NCBI RefSeq assembly: GCF_000710915.1
Contig: NZ_BAUA01000015.1
Location: 17,640-81,639, forward strand
Length of the DNA: 64,000 bases
Direction: 5' to 3'
From: Nocardia brasiliensis IFM 10847
GTDB lineage: Bacteria > Actinomycetota > Actinomycetes > Mycobacteriales > Mycobacteriaceae
Shown piece after piece: positions 16,804-25,712 of the stretch (positions are counted from its first letter, which is position 1; every line of letters begins with the position of its first letter). Under the pieces are notes generated by a model that was not told where the DNA came from, searched no databases, and worked only from the letters and a program-made list of their open reading frames with translations. The position numbers and the translations under genes were made by a program.

Positions 16804-17982
16804 ATGCGCCCTGCTGTGCTATCTCTGATGTTGGTGGTCTTCGGTCTGACGACCGGGGAGTTCGTGATCGCCGGGATCCTGCCGGAAGTGTCCGGCGGAC
16901 TATCGGTTTCGGTGCCCGCCGCGGGCATGCTGGTGACCGCCTACGCGATCGGCATGATCGTCGGCGGGCCGGTGGTGACCCTGCTGACCGCGCGGATGTC
17001 GCGCAGGCGGCTCGTCGCCGGGCTGGTCGTATTCGCCATATTCGCCAACCTGGGCTCGGCCTTAGCGCCGAATTACCCTGTGCTGCTGGCAATGCGGGCA
17101 GCGGCCGGACTGATCGTCGCCACCTTCTTCGCGGTCGCGATCGCCACCGCCGTGTCGACGGCCGAACCCGGGAAACAAGCCTCCGCCGTCGCGCGGGTAG
17201 CACTCGGATTGAACCTCGGGATCGTGCTCGGCACGCCGATCGGCGCGCTGATCGGTCAAAGTTTCGGCTGGCGAGCCACTTTCGTCGCGGTGGCACTGTG
17301 TGTGGGTCTCGCCTTGCCGGTGGTGCTGCGGTACCTGCCGGACGCGCCCGGTACCGCCGCCGAATCGGTCCTCGGGGAGTTGCGCGTGTTCGGTGACCGG
17401 GCAGTCTGGTCGGCGATTGCGCTGACGGTGCTCGGAAATATCGGTGTGGTCACCGTTTTCACCTTCATCGCACCGTTGCTCACTGATTTCAGCGGATTCG
17501 GCGCGGGTGCGGTGCCGGTCCTGCTGCTGGTGTACGGCGCTGGTGCGGTCGTCGGCAATCAGGTGGGCGGATGGCTCGCCGATCGCACCCGGACGGCCGT
17601 GGCGAGCCTGCTCGCGGTGCTCGCCGCGGCGCTGTTGCTGTTCTGGGCGCTCGGCGGCGGGCGAATCGCCGCGGTGGTACTGACTTTCGTGATCGGTGCG
17701 CTCGCGTTCGCGATCGTGCCCGGCATGCAGACCCGGGTGATCACCGCGGCCGCCGCCGCGCCGACCCTGGCCGTCGCGGTGAATGCCTCCGGCTTCCAGT
17801 TGGCGGCCGCCGGTGCGGGGCGGTTGGGCGGCTGGGTGCTCGGCGACGGCTCGGGTCTGCGTGCGATCCCGCTCGTGGGCGCGATGCTGACGCTGGCGGG
17901 CTTGGTTCTCGCGCTCGTACTGCTGTGGCGGGACCGCGCGCAGGTCGCCGCGCCCGCGCCGGAGCTGGCCGAGAAGCGTTAG
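16804..17982 (+). CDS. MFS transporter, DHA1-type drug/arabinose efflux
   Basis: A 392-residue protein with 12 predicted transmembrane helices. The DHA1 pattern is visible in LTTGEFVIAGILPEVSGGLSVSVPAAGMLVTAYAIGMIVGGPVVTLLTARMSRR, with the loop 2-3 motif present as ARMSRRRL. GAGGA lies seven bases before the ATG. Its divergent MarR neighbour suggests ligand-induced efflux of a toxic compound or sugar-like molecule. The C-terminus overlaps the stop of the next, convergent gene by four bases. Confidence 0.9.
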   Translation: MRPAVLSLMLVVFGLTTGEFVIAGILPEVSGGLSVSVPAAGMLVTAYAIGMIVGGPVVTLLTARMSRRRLVAGLVVFAIFANLGSALAPNYPVLLAMRAAAGLIVATFFAVAIATAVSTAEPGKQASAVARVALGLNLGIVLGTPIGALIGQSFGWRATFVAVALCVGLALPVVLRYLPDAPGTAAESVLGELRVFGDRAVWSAIALTVLGNIGVVTVFTFIAPLLTDFSGFGAGAVPVLLLVYGAGAVVGNQVGGWLADRTRTAVASLLAVLAAALLLFWALGGGRIAAVVLTFVIGALAFAIVPGMQTRVITAAAAAPTLAVAVNASGFQLAAAGAGRLGGWVLGDGSGLRAIPLVGAMLTLAGLVLALVLLWRDRAQVAAPAPELAEKR

Positions 17983-18911
17983 GCGGTCAGTGCTTTCGCG
18001 ACGATGCCGCCGGTGAGCGCCTTCGTCAGATAGTGCGTCGAGTCGTGCGGGCTGGCGCCGTTGTCCAGTGGTTCCTCGGTGACCGGCACCACCCCGGCGC
18101 CGGGGAACGGCGGGAAGAACGGGGTCAGATCGAGATGCGCGGCGACCAGATCGTCCCGGTCCACCAGATTGTGCCAAGCGGCAACGGCTTTCGGGACCGT
18201 GGCCGGTTGCGGGCGGAGCCGATCGTAGATGACGGTGCGCAGGCCGAGCGGGGAACCCATAGTAAGCAGGGTCACCTCCTGGTCGACGCGATGCAGCGCC
18301 TCGTAGGCGACGACCGAGCCGAGCGAGTGCGCGACGACGAGCTCGGTCTCCGGCCCCACCTGGGCGAGCACCTGCTGTTGCGCGTACTCGCGCACGTTCT
18401 CGTCGGTGAAATAGCGGGCCACCTGGGACAGCGCGCGCACCACGAACTTCTCCGCGAGCCCGATGCCGAACGGCGCGAACCAGCGCAGCCGCACCAAGGC
18501 GTTGAGTGCCGGGCGCAGTGCGGCTTTGGGGCCCTGTGGCTTGGCCTCCGGCGGCACCACCGCGGTGAGACGCTGCGCGGTCAACCGGTCCCGCTGGTCG
18601 CCCGCGTGCGCGGCGGCAGTCGCCAACCAGAGTTCGGCGAGCTGCTCCATCAGCTCGAGCTGTGCGTCGTCGAGATCGCCGACCGCGCCGCCTTGCGCTC
18701 CTTCGGCCAGGAACTGATTGCCGTAGAACGCCATCCTGGTCGAGATGTCACCCGGTCTGCCGTTGCGCCACAGGCGATCGGCGAGTTCCAGATCGCCGTG
18801 GTTGCGCACCCCGCCCGCGAGGCCGGGCAGCCACTGGGCTTCCAGCGTATCGGCCGAGGCCTGCTCCTGGGCGATGCCGTGTACGAGGACGATCGTTGCC
18901 AACGTCCCCAC
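17979..18911 (-). CDS. Alpha/beta-hydrolase-fold protein (lipase-like)
   Basis: About 310 residues from a GTG at 18911 preceded by GGAGG with six bases of spacing; the longer frame from 18965 lacks a ribosome site. The N-terminal strand and oxyanion region read IVLVHGIAQEQ and the nucleophile elbow is VVAHSLGSVVAYEAL (AHSLG). The long middle section is helical and does not resemble a known cap. Probably a serine esterase or lipase-like protein with unknown substrate; the acid and His residues cannot be assigned with confidence from sequence alone. Confidence 0.75.
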   Translation of the reverse strand: MGTLATIVLVHGIAQEQASADTLEAQWLPGLAGGVRNHGDLELADRLWRNGRPGDISTRMAFYGNQFLAEGAQGGAVGDLDDAQLELMEQLAELWLATAAAHAGDQRDRLTAQRLTAVVPPEAKPQGPKAALRPALNALVRLRWFAPFGIGLAEKFVVRALSQVARYFTDENVREYAQQQVLAQVGPETELVVAHSLGSVVAYEALHRVDQEVTLLTMGSPLGLRTVIYDRLRPQPATVPKAVAAWHNLVDRDDLVAAHLDLTPFFPPFPGAGVVPVTEEPLDNGASPHDSTHYLTKALTGGIVAKALTA

Positions 18912-18980
18912 CCCTTTCCTCCGGCCGTGCGGCCTGCGACGTTGTCCGCGGTTATTGTCCCGCATCAGCGGGCGCCGAGT

Positions 18981-19526
18981 TCAGCTCTCGCGCCACTTGA
19001 TCGAGCACCCCATGCTCGGCCGGTGTGGTTCCGGCACCGGCGCGGCATCCAGAACCGCCTCGATGGCGGACCGTAATTCCTTGCCGGTCACCGGCTTTCC
19101 GTTGCCCGGCGTGGATTCGTCGAGCGCGCCGCGGTAGGCGAGCGTCAGGTTCGCGTCGTAGAGAAAGAAGTCCGGCGTGCATGCGGCGCGAAAGGCGCGG
19201 CCGACCTGCTGTGTCTCATCGATGAGATAGGGAAACGTCCACCCTGCCCGAATCGCCTGATCGCGCAATCCGATCGGGGCGTCGTCCGGGGAAATCCCGA
19301 CATCGTTGCTGCAGATCGCCACCGCCGGCATCGGCAGCGAGTCCACCACCTCGCCCAGCACCGACTCGACATGCCTGACGTACGGACAGTGATTGGACGC
19401 GAACACAACCAGCAACCCCGGCCCCCCGACGAAATCCGCCCGCGAATACACCCGCCGATCGAGATCGGGCAGCACGAAATCCGGCGCCGGCGTGCCGAGA
19501 GGAACCATGAACGATGCAAGCGCCAT
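18981..19526 (-). CDS. Thioredoxin-fold peroxiredoxin-like protein (PRX_like1 type)
   Basis: A 181-residue protein from the ATG at 19526, preceded by GGAAGG; the longer frame from 19586 runs through the C-rich tract and is not supported. The fold opens with GTPAPDFVLPDLDRRVYS, the redox-site region is SNHCPYVRHVE with a single Cys where thioredoxins have CxxC, and ACTPDFFLYDANLTLAYRG is typical of the PRX_like1 group. Probably a cytosolic redox protein; activity is unproven in this group. Confidence 0.82.
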   Translation of the reverse strand: MALASFMVPLGTPAPDFVLPDLDRRVYSRADFVGGPGLLVVFASNHCPYVRHVESVLGEVVDSLPMPAVAICSNDVGISPDDAPIGLRDQAIRAGWTFPYLIDETQQVGRAFRAACTPDFFLYDANLTLAYRGALDESTPGNGKPVTGKELRSAIEAVLDAAPVPEPHRPSMGCSIKWRES

Positions 19527-19570
19527 AGCGCCATGCCTTCCGTCGGGATCGAAGACGCCCCGAGCATAAT

Positions 19571-19593
19571 CCCCCCACCCCCCCACCCGCCCC
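19571..19593 (-). other. G-quadruplex-like tract upstream of the peroxiredoxin-like gene
   Basis: On the minus (coding) strand there are four G-runs (4, 3, 7 and 6 Gs, separated by single bases), 45-67 bases before the start codon. The pattern meets the usual G-quadruplex rule and could lie in the 5' untranslated region or promoter. Confidence 0.5.
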
Positions 19594-19622
19594 GCAATCC
19601 ATTCCCCGACAGCTGCTCGTTA

Positions 19623-20558
19623 CTAGGTCGCGAGGTCGGAGGGGTTGGTGTTTGCGCCGCAGAGGATTACACAGACTTTTTCGTCGGGGGCTGGGGTGTA
19701 GGTCGCGGGGTGGAGGGCGGCCAAGGCGGTGGCGGCGCCGTGTTCTACGGCTAGGCGGTGCTCTTCCCAGAGGGTGCGGCGGGTGGCGATGATGGTTTCG
19801 TCGTCTACCAGGATCGAGTCGACGCGGTAGTGCTGGGCGGCGTGCAGGGCCAAGGCGGTGGCGCGGCGGGCGCCGAGGGAGTCGGCGGCGATCGAGTCGA
19901 CGGGGACGTCGACCAGGTGGCCGGCCTCGACGGCGGCGTGCAGCGCTCGGCAGTTCCGTGGCTCCACGGCGACCGTTCGGATGCCGTAATGGTCTGCGGC
20001 GGTGGCGATTCCGGCGAGCAATCCGCCGCCGCCGACCGCGACCACGACGGTGTCGAGGTCGGGTATCCGCTGTTGGATCTCCACCATGAGGGTGCCCGCT
20101 CCCGCGGCGATCAACGGATGGTCGTAGGCGTGGGACAGCAGTGCGCCGGTCGAGGCCGCGAAATCCTGGCTGGCCGCGAGCGCGTCCGCGTACTGCGTGC
20201 CGACCAGATGCACTGTGGCGCCATAGGAATGCAGTCGCCGCACCTTGACCTCCGGCGCGGTGGCGGGCAGGAACACGGTGGCTTCGACACCCTGCGTCCG
20301 GGCCGCCCAGGCACAGGCCAGCCCGGCGTTTCCACCCGAGGCGATCGTCACGCCCGCCGCGGGCAGGGTGCCGTTCTCCTGGTGTGCCAGTAGGAAATTC
20401 AGCGCACCGCGGGCCTTGAAACTGCCGGTGTGCTGGAGCAGTTCCAGCGCGAACCACAGCTTCCCCGCACCGTCACCCGCGGGCGCGAGGCTGATCGGCC
20501 GCACCCGGTGCGCCACCCGCGCGACGGCGGCCTTGATATCGGTGTGGCCGAGTTCCAT
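19623..20558 (-). CDS. PLP-dependent threonine/serine dehydratase-family protein
   Basis: A 311-residue fold-type II PLP enzyme. The cofactor lysine is in HTGSFKARGALNFL, the substrate loop appears as ASGGNAGLACAWAA, and the phosphate-binding glycines are VAVGGGGLLAGIA. The ATG at 20558 has GAGGAG upstream; the frame continues antisense upstream but is not coding there. No ACT regulatory domain, so it resembles catabolic dehydratases or racemases for Ser/Thr. It starts nine bases after the upstream DUF2156 gene, so the two are likely cotranscribed. Confidence 0.9.
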   Translation of the reverse strand: MELGHTDIKAAVARVAHRVRPISLAPAGDGAGKLWFALELLQHTGSFKARGALNFLLAHQENGTLPAAGVTIASGGNAGLACAWAARTQGVEATVFLPATAPEVKVRRLHSYGATVHLVGTQYADALAASQDFAASTGALLSHAYDHPLIAAGAGTLMVEIQQRIPDLDTVVVAVGGGGLLAGIATAADHYGIRTVAVEPRNCRALHAAVEAGHLVDVPVDSIAADSLGARRATALALHAAQHYRVDSILVDDETIIATRRTLWEEHRLAVEHGAATALAALHPATYTPAPDEKVCVILCGANTNPSDLAT

Positions 20559-20566
20559 TGTGCTCC

Positions 20567-21958
20567 TCAGTGTTCGCGGCGGTGCGGGGCGAACTCCAGG
20601 GTAAGCAGCGCGGCGGCCGCGATGAGCACCTCGCGCCAGCGGATCAGCACGTACCGCTGGTCGGACAGCGCGTGGAACTTGCGCAGGAACCGGTACAGCG
20701 ATTCCAGCCGGATGAGTGGATCGCCGAGGTGCACGAGCGCATACATCAGTTTCGCGGTGCGCGACTTCTCTTTGTCGGCGAACAGTTCCGGAAAAGGCGC
20801 GAAGGCCAACGAGATACGATTGATGCCGTGCTCGCGGGCGTAGTCGACCAGATCGATGATCATGCGCTCGTCCAGGCCGTTCGGGGCGCCCTTGCGTCGC
20901 CAGGGCACGTCGAGACTGAGCTCGCGGCCGCGCCCGGAGATGCCGTAGCGCTGGAAGCCCGACACCGTGCCGTCCGCGTCCTTGGCCATGACCACCAGCA
21001 TGTTCGGGTTCCGGCCGTCCAGCAGGTGATCCAGGATCATCGAGAAGCCGCGGGTCTGCCTGCCTTTGCCCCATTCGTCGACGATGCCGAGCAGCTCGGC
21101 GCGCCGGGTGTCGGTCAGGGCCGACTCGTCCACGATCTCGGTGGTGACACCGAAATTGCGGGTACGGCTGACGGCTTGGCGCAGGTTGCGGAAATGCCGG
21201 CCGACCATCGCGAAGTCATCGACCTCGAGCACCACGTCGCGTCCGATCGGAACGGCATGCAGCCCACGGTGTTCGAGCGCGCGCACGCGCCACAGTTCGG
21301 CCAGCTCCGGGCTCGCACCGAGCACGGCTATGCGCCAGCCCTGATTGAGCGCGAACTCGGAGAACTCGGTGAGCAGCGCGGGAAAGGCGGCGCGGTCACC
21401 GATCGGATCGCCGGCGACCACGGCGATGCCGAAGCGGGCCCGATAGCCGATGCCCGCGGTCGAATCCGCGTTGAAGAAATAGGTTTTCGAGGAGTGCAGC
21501 GCGAAGGGGGCGAGCGGATCCCGCTCGGTGCGGCCGACGAGTTCGGCGACCCGGTACAGCTGATCGGGCTGCGGTCGGCTGGACTGCGGGAGCACCAGCA
21601 GGAATCCGCTCGACGCGAGCAGTACGAAACCGTAGCCGGGATGTTCGGCGCGGTAGGCGAGATGGGCGATGGCCAGGACGAGCAGCGCGACCGCGAAGTG
21701 GGCCAGGGTGATCGGCCTGCGCAGGTGCAGCCCGCGGGCCACGAAGACGCCGGCGAGCGAGACGGCGACGAACCACGCGTGGTCGACGCCGTGGTTCGCG
21801 GCCTGATGCGCCTCGTACACGAGCAGCACGCTGATCACCAGAGCCACACCGATGAACACCGGCCGGACCCACGAGTCCGCCGGGAAGGCGGCCTGCCGGT
21901 ATCCGATCCGCGTCGTGAAGCGCGCGGGCGCGGCGGCCGCGGCGCGTTCTTCGCTCAC
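20567..21958 (-). CDS. DUF2156 membrane protein, phosphatidylglycerol lysyltransferase-like
   Basis: About 463 residues from a GTG at 21958. The N-terminal ~150 residues hold four or five membrane helices (VRPVFIGVALVISVLLVYEA, HAWFVAVSLAGVFVARGL, LAHFAVALLVLAIAHLAY, FVLLASSGFLLVL). The cytoplasmic C-terminal part is a DUF2156 tandem-GNAT domain (FGIAVVAGDPIGD, GFSMILDHLL, YGISGRGRELSLDVPWRR). MprF and the N-terminal half of LysX share this architecture and transfer aminoacyl groups to phosphatidylglycerol. There is no fused lysyl-tRNA synthetase here, so aminoacyl donor and acceptor are uncertain. Confidence 0.8.
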   Translation of the reverse strand: MSEERAAAAAPARFTTRIGYRQAAFPADSWVRPVFIGVALVISVLLVYEAHQAANHGVDHAWFVAVSLAGVFVARGLHLRRPITLAHFAVALLVLAIAHLAYRAEHPGYGFVLLASSGFLLVLPQSSRPQPDQLYRVAELVGRTERDPLAPFALHSSKTYFFNADSTAGIGYRARFGIAVVAGDPIGDRAAFPALLTEFSEFALNQGWRIAVLGASPELAELWRVRALEHRGLHAVPIGRDVVLEVDDFAMVGRHFRNLRQAVSRTRNFGVTTEIVDESALTDTRRAELLGIVDEWGKGRQTRGFSMILDHLLDGRNPNMLVVMAKDADGTVSGFQRYGISGRGRELSLDVPWRRKGAPNGLDERMIIDLVDYAREHGINRISLAFAPFPELFADKEKSRTAKLMYALVHLGDPLIRLESLYRFLRKFHALSDQRYVLIRWREVLIAAAALLTLEFAPHRREH

Positions 21959-22093
21959 ATCCCCACCAGCTTCGCCATGTGGTCCTCCCGATGATCGCCT
22001 ACCGAACAACATTAAGCGGAACCGGCGGTAACGGGGAACAGCGGTCCCCGAAAACCGGCCGGTTGGTCGCGTGACGGCACGAACCAACGATTG

Positions 22094-22115
22094 CTGGGGT
22101 CGAAGCCGACCCCAG
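22094..22115. terminator. Stem-loop terminator
   Basis: A perfect 9-bp stem (CTGGGGTCG / CGACCCCAG) with an AAGC loop, lying between the dienelactone hydrolase stop and the upstream region of the DUF2156 gene. Its polarity is not obvious. Confidence 0.5.
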
Positions 22116-22138
22116 ACGAAACATAGGATGATTCAGAC

Positions 22139-22909
22139 TTATTCCGCGGACAGCGAACGACGGAACAACGTCACAAGATCTTCCAGGTGACGCTTGTAGG
22201 CGTCCTCCCGGTACACCGGGACGTCCCGCATGGTGAAGCCGTGCGGCGCGTCGGGGTAGACGACCGAGGTGTACCGCGTGCCCGCCGCGTCCAGCGCCTG
22301 CTCGAGCCGGGCGATCTGCTCGGGCGGCATGGACGAATCCTGATCGGCGTGCGCGACGAACACCTCCGCGGTGATGCCGGGCGCCGCGAAGTGCGGGCTG
22401 TCCGGCTGGTCCGCCGCGGCGAGGTTGCCCCCGTGGAAGCTGGCCGCGGCGGCGATGCGATCGCCGAACGCCGCGGCGGTGCGCAGCGCGAGCCGCCCGC
22501 CCATGCAGTAGCCGGTGGTGCCCACCGGTCCCGGCGTCACGGCCGGGGCGGCGGCGAGCCAGTCCAGGTAGTGCTGCGCGTCCTGAAGGGCGCCCTCGGG
22601 CGTGAGGGCGGCGCGCACCGGCGCCAGTTCGGCGAAGAACTTCGCGCCCGCGTCGGGCACGGTGAAGTCCGGCATGGGCAGCACCGGCGCGCGGCCGGTG
22701 CGATAAAAGATGTTCGGCGCGAGCACGCTGAAACCTTGCGCCGCAATGGTCTCCACCAGTTCGCGCAGGTAGGGACGCAAGCCGAACGCGTCCATGTAGA
22801 GCAGTACGCCGGGGTGGCGGGCGTCGTCGTCCGGATGGGCGAAGTATGCGTCCGCGGCGCCGTCGGGGAGTGGAATATCGATCGCCTGAAAAGCCACAGG
22901 GGAAGTCAC
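22139..22909 (-). CDS. Dienelactone hydrolase family protein
   Basis: A 256-residue alpha/beta hydrolase. The nucleophile elbow is GTTGYCMGGRLAL with Cys, as in dienelactone hydrolase (carboxymethylenebutenolidase), the acid is probably in VAHADQDSSMPP, and the His is in YPDAPHGF. The length matches the family. Classic members open dienelactones in chlorocatechol breakdown, but stand-alone actinobacterial copies usually have unknown ester substrates. It is not next to aromatic-degradation genes. Confidence 0.88.
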   Translation of the reverse strand: MTSPVAFQAIDIPLPDGAADAYFAHPDDDARHPGVLLYMDAFGLRPYLRELVETIAAQGFSVLAPNIFYRTGRAPVLPMPDFTVPDAGAKFFAELAPVRAALTPEGALQDAQHYLDWLAAAPAVTPGPVGTTGYCMGGRLALRTAAAFGDRIAAAASFHGGNLAAADQPDSPHFAAPGITAEVFVAHADQDSSMPPEQIARLEQALDAAGTRYTSVVYPDAPHGFTMRDVPVYREDAYKRHLEDLVTLFRRSLSAE

Positions 22910-23167
22910 CGGAGCGAGTCTACGGAGGAATGACGGCGGCGGTCGACCTGTCCTTACTTCGGCAAATTACCGCATATCTCAGCGATTTCGGGCGTGTGTA
23001 CGCTCCATTCGCCGCCGAAGTTGACATGCTCTCTGTCGGTGCCGTGTACGGCTCCCGAGTGGTCACGTTTCACCAGCGCCCGCGGGGTCCGCGCGATTAC
23101 GTCACCGTGTTCGATCGCCGATCCGTACCAATCGCCTGGTGAATGGGCGCGACGAGAGGTTTGACTC

Positions 23168-23671
23168 GTGAAATTGAGCTGGCTGGTGGTTCCGGCGCTG
23201 GTCGCCGTGGCGGTGGCAGGGTGCTCCGACGACAAGTCGGCGAGCCGGGAATCGACCTCGTCGAGTGGGGCGGCGACCTCGAGTTCCGCCGCTCCGGCTT
23301 CCGATTCGAACAATGACGACGAAGCGGGCGGTGTGCGAATCGCGCTCGGCGAGACCAAAAAGGTCCCGATTCCCGCCGACGCGGTGATGGATATCCGAGT
23401 GCCCGCAGACTGGGGCGCCGCCGCGAATACGTTGCGCTGCACCGCGGTGGACAGTTCCGGACGGAACGAAGATCTCCGGTCGAGCGACGTGAAAAAGACC
23501 GAAACGGTCAATGGCAAGGACTGGGTCACGGTGTGGACGTTTTCCTCCGCGCCCGCCGGTGAGGTCACCGTGGGGTGCAAGGACCCCGATTCGAGCATCG
23601 CGGCCGCCCATCCCGCGCCGTTCGTCCGCGTGGTTCCGCGCGGCGTGCTTCCGGTGCCGCCGCAGCGCTGA
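23168..23671 (+). CDS. Putative lipoprotein of unknown function
   Basis: A 167-residue protein with a short signal peptide and a lipobox VAGCS (Cys19). A Ser/Ala/Asp-rich linker of about 35 residues follows, then a beta-rich domain with two cysteines (TLRCTAV, VGCKDP). The domain ends in a proline-rich tail. It should be anchored on the outer membrane leaflet facing the cell wall. No enzymatic motif is seen. Confidence 0.75.
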   Translation: MKLSWLVVPALVAVAVAGCSDDKSASRESTSSSGAATSSSAAPASDSNNDDEAGGVRIALGETKKVPIPADAVMDIRVPADWGAAANTLRCTAVDSSGRNEDLRSSDVKKTETVNGKDWVTVWTFSSAPAGEVTVGCKDPDSSIAAAHPAPFVRVVPRGVLPVPPQR

Positions 23672-23743
23672 GCCGGACTGCCCTTCTCGGCGGCCAGGCG
23701 CGAACGTAGGCGACCTGTCGGCGGGTGCCGGTAGCGTCGAGTC

Positions 23744-24475
23744 ATGGGCGCAGGCGGGTACCGGGAGCGGCCGTCGCGGTTCGGGCAGGCCGTGGCGTGG
23801 ACCCGCACGGTGACCGCGCGGGATGCCACCGTGCCGGTGTTGCCGGACGGCTGCATGGATCTGCTGTGGGTCGGCGGACGACTGGTGGTGGCCGGACCCG
23901 ATACCCGGGCTTTCCGGCCGGTGGTCGCGGCCGGTACCCGGTATGCCGGGTTGCGCTTCTTCCCTGGCACCGCGCCGGCCTTGCTCGGGGTGTCCGCGGC
24001 GGAACTGCGGGACCAGCGCGTCGAACTGGACCAGATCTGGTCGCCGGCGTCGGTGCGGCGGTTGGCCGATCAGTTGACCGAGGCGCCGGATCCGCTGGCG
24101 GCCATGGAGGCGATCGTCCTGCGGCGCGCCACCGAGGTGCCACCACCCGACCCGGTGCTCCGGCAAGTGGTCTCGGCCTTGGCAGCGGGCTGGTCCGTGG
24201 GCGAGACCGCGGCGGCGGTGGGGCTCAATGCCCGGCTGCTGCATCGGCGTTCGCTCGCCGCGTTCGGATACGGGCCCAAGACGCTCGCGCGGGTGCTGCG
24301 CCTGCAGCGCGCGCTGGCGCAGGCCCGCGCGGGCGTGTCGTTCGCCGCGACCGCGGTCGGCGCCGGTTATGCGGATCAGGCCCATCTGGCGCGCGAGGTC
24401 CGAGATCTCACCGGAATGCCCTTGGGGCAGGTGCTGACTCGATCGGGGACCGCCGCCGCGGCGGATGTCGGCTGA
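23744..24475 (+). CDS. AraC-type regulator with DUF6597-like sensor domain
   Basis: A 243-residue protein. The N-terminal half (VLPDGCMDLLWVGGRLVVAGPDT) has the hallmark DGCxDL...AGPDT pattern of the DUF6597 domain, and the C-terminal half carries an AraC double helix-turn-helix (GETAAAVGLNARLLHRRSLAAFGYGPKTLARVLRLQRAL and VGAGYADQAHLAREVRDLTGM). Its stop lies six bases from the stop of the convergent VOC gene. Target and ligand unknown. Confidence 0.86.
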   Translation: MGAGGYRERPSRFGQAVAWTRTVTARDATVPVLPDGCMDLLWVGGRLVVAGPDTRAFRPVVAAGTRYAGLRFFPGTAPALLGVSAAELRDQRVELDQIWSPASVRRLADQLTEAPDPLAAMEAIVLRRATEVPPPDPVLRQVVSALAAGWSVGETAAAVGLNARLLHRRSLAAFGYGPKTLARVLRLQRALAQARAGVSFAATAVGAGYADQAHLAREVRDLTGMPLGQVLTRSGTAAAADVG

Positions 24476-24481
24476 CCCGCT

Positions 24482-24880
24482 TCAGTCGGTGGGGAGTGCG
24501 GCGTACAGGTCGATGCCGTTGCCGTCCGGATCGAGCACGACCGCGTACCGCTGGCCCCAGAACGCGTCCCACGGCTTCAGTTCGCCGTGATAGCCCGCGT
24601 CGACCAGATCGGTGTAGACGCTGTCGACTTCGGCGGGATCGGCGCAGCGGAAGGCCAAGCCGATCCGGCCCGCGCTCGTCGGGGGCGTCCAGGTGGGGTG
24701 GAACGACTTGATCGTGGCCTCGGTGTCCAGGGCCAGCCGCAGCCCGTTCGGCAGCGCCGCCTCGGCATGCGGAGCCTGTTCCGAGCCTTCGGGGAAGTCG
24801 AGGCCGAGCCGCCGATAGAACGCGACCGAGGCGCTCATATCGCTGACGACAAGGCCGGCGACGTCGAGTTGAGGAGTCAT
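24482..24880 (-). CDS. VOC (glyoxalase/bleomycin-resistance-like) family protein
   Basis: A 132-residue single-chain protein with two beta-alpha-beta-beta-beta modules, from the ATG at 24880 (MTPQLDVAGLVVSDMSASVAFYRRLGLDFP), which has GAG-rich sequence just upstream. The second module ends DAFWGQRYAVVLDPDGNGIDLYAAL, containing the usual acidic metal-ligand position. Members include glyoxalases, dioxygenases and drug-binding proteins; the specific role is not predictable. Confidence 0.85.
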   Translation of the reverse strand: MTPQLDVAGLVVSDMSASVAFYRRLGLDFPEGSEQAPHAEAALPNGLRLALDTEATIKSFHPTWTPPTSAGRIGLAFRCADPAEVDSVYTDLVDAGYHGELKPWDAFWGQRYAVVLDPDGNGIDLYAALPTD

Positions 24881-24944
24881 ACCCGAACGGTAGCCAGCCG
24901 CGTGCGCCGCGGTCTTGAACGAATCGGACAACGCGGCCGGAGGG

Positions 24945-25358
24945 TCAGCGGGCCGGGGCGGGCACCAGTTCGGCGATCAGGTTCTCCACCAGGATGCGGA
25001 TACGGTCGCGGATCGTGCGCACGACATCGATGGTCTGCTCGGCCGGGTCCGGCAGGACCCAGTCGCGATAGCTGATGCCAGGGAAGAAAGGGCAGGCGTC
25101 GCCGCAGCCCATGGTCACCACGACATCGGAGAGGCCGACGGCGTCCATGGTGAGCAGCTTGGGGGTGCGGCCGGCGATGTCGATGCCGACTTCGGCCATG
25201 ACGGCGACGGCCACCGGGTTGAGCGCCGCGGCCGGTGCGCTGCCCGCGGTCCTGACCTCGATGCGGTCACCGGCCAGCGCGCCGAGGAACCCCGCGGCCA
25301 TCTGCGATCTGCCTGCGTTGTGCACGCAGATGAACAGCACGCTGGGTTTGTGCGGCAT
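24945..25358 (-). CDS. arsC: Arsenate reductase, low-molecular-weight phosphatase type
   Basis: A 137-residue LMW-PTP-fold protein. The P-loop is ICVHNAGRSQ (Cys11 to Arg17), the helix cysteine is in TMGCGDACPFFPG and the catalytic acid is DWVLPDPAEQ. This pattern matches actinobacterial ArsC enzymes, which reduce arsenate through mycothiol/mycoredoxin or thioredoxin. No arsR or arsenite pump is adjacent, so it is either an isolated detoxifier or a phosphatase that has kept the fold. Confidence 0.88.
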   Translation of the reverse strand: MPHKPSVLFICVHNAGRSQMAAGFLGALAGDRIEVRTAGSAPAAALNPVAVAVMAEVGIDIAGRTPKLLTMDAVGLSDVVVTMGCGDACPFFPGISYRDWVLPDPAEQTIDVVRTIRDRIRILVENLIAELVPAPAR

Positions 25359-25612
25359 AGAGGCGCCTTTCGGGTGAGCTGAGCAAGGAGTATGCGGTGC
25401 CGCCGGACGGATCGTCCGGCATGGTGTCGCCGAAACGCTGTCGAAGCGTACGGGATACGTATACCAGCGTGGCGAAGATCGTTACCGCGCACCGGGTGGT
25501 CGCTTGCCGCGACGGGCGCGCGACGCCGATCGCGGCATCGAAGTTGTTGCTACACAGCAATAATCGAAGCATCGCGGCGCGCGGCCGGCCAGCTCGAGAC
25601 TGGTCGGTATTT
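25359..25612. other. Intergenic region upstream of arsC
   Basis: About 250 bases with no supported gene. It holds the arsC promoter side and a short hairpin (TTGCT, ACAC, AGCAA) near 25548. I see no convincing sigma-factor promoter or regulator site. Confidence 0.4.
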
Positions 25613-25660
25613 CCACGGCGCGGGCCGCGCTGTCATCGGACAGTGCGGCCCACGCGGTGG
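25613..25660. terminator. Long imperfect stem-loop beyond the DUF2236 gene
   Basis: Two 22-base arms pair with three non-Watson-Crick positions around an ATCG loop. It lies about 50 bases beyond the stop of the minus-strand DUF2236 gene, so a terminator is the simplest reading. Confidence 0.6.
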
Positions 25661-25712
25661 AGCTCATGAAAACCGTTGACGTGCAACGGATGAATCGGAC
25701 CGGCCGAATGCC

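Noticed and set aside
22930..23142. A 70-codon plus-strand frame divergent from the dienelactone hydrolase
   Set aside because: GGAGGA abuts the ATG with almost no spacing, and the protein has no recognisable domain.
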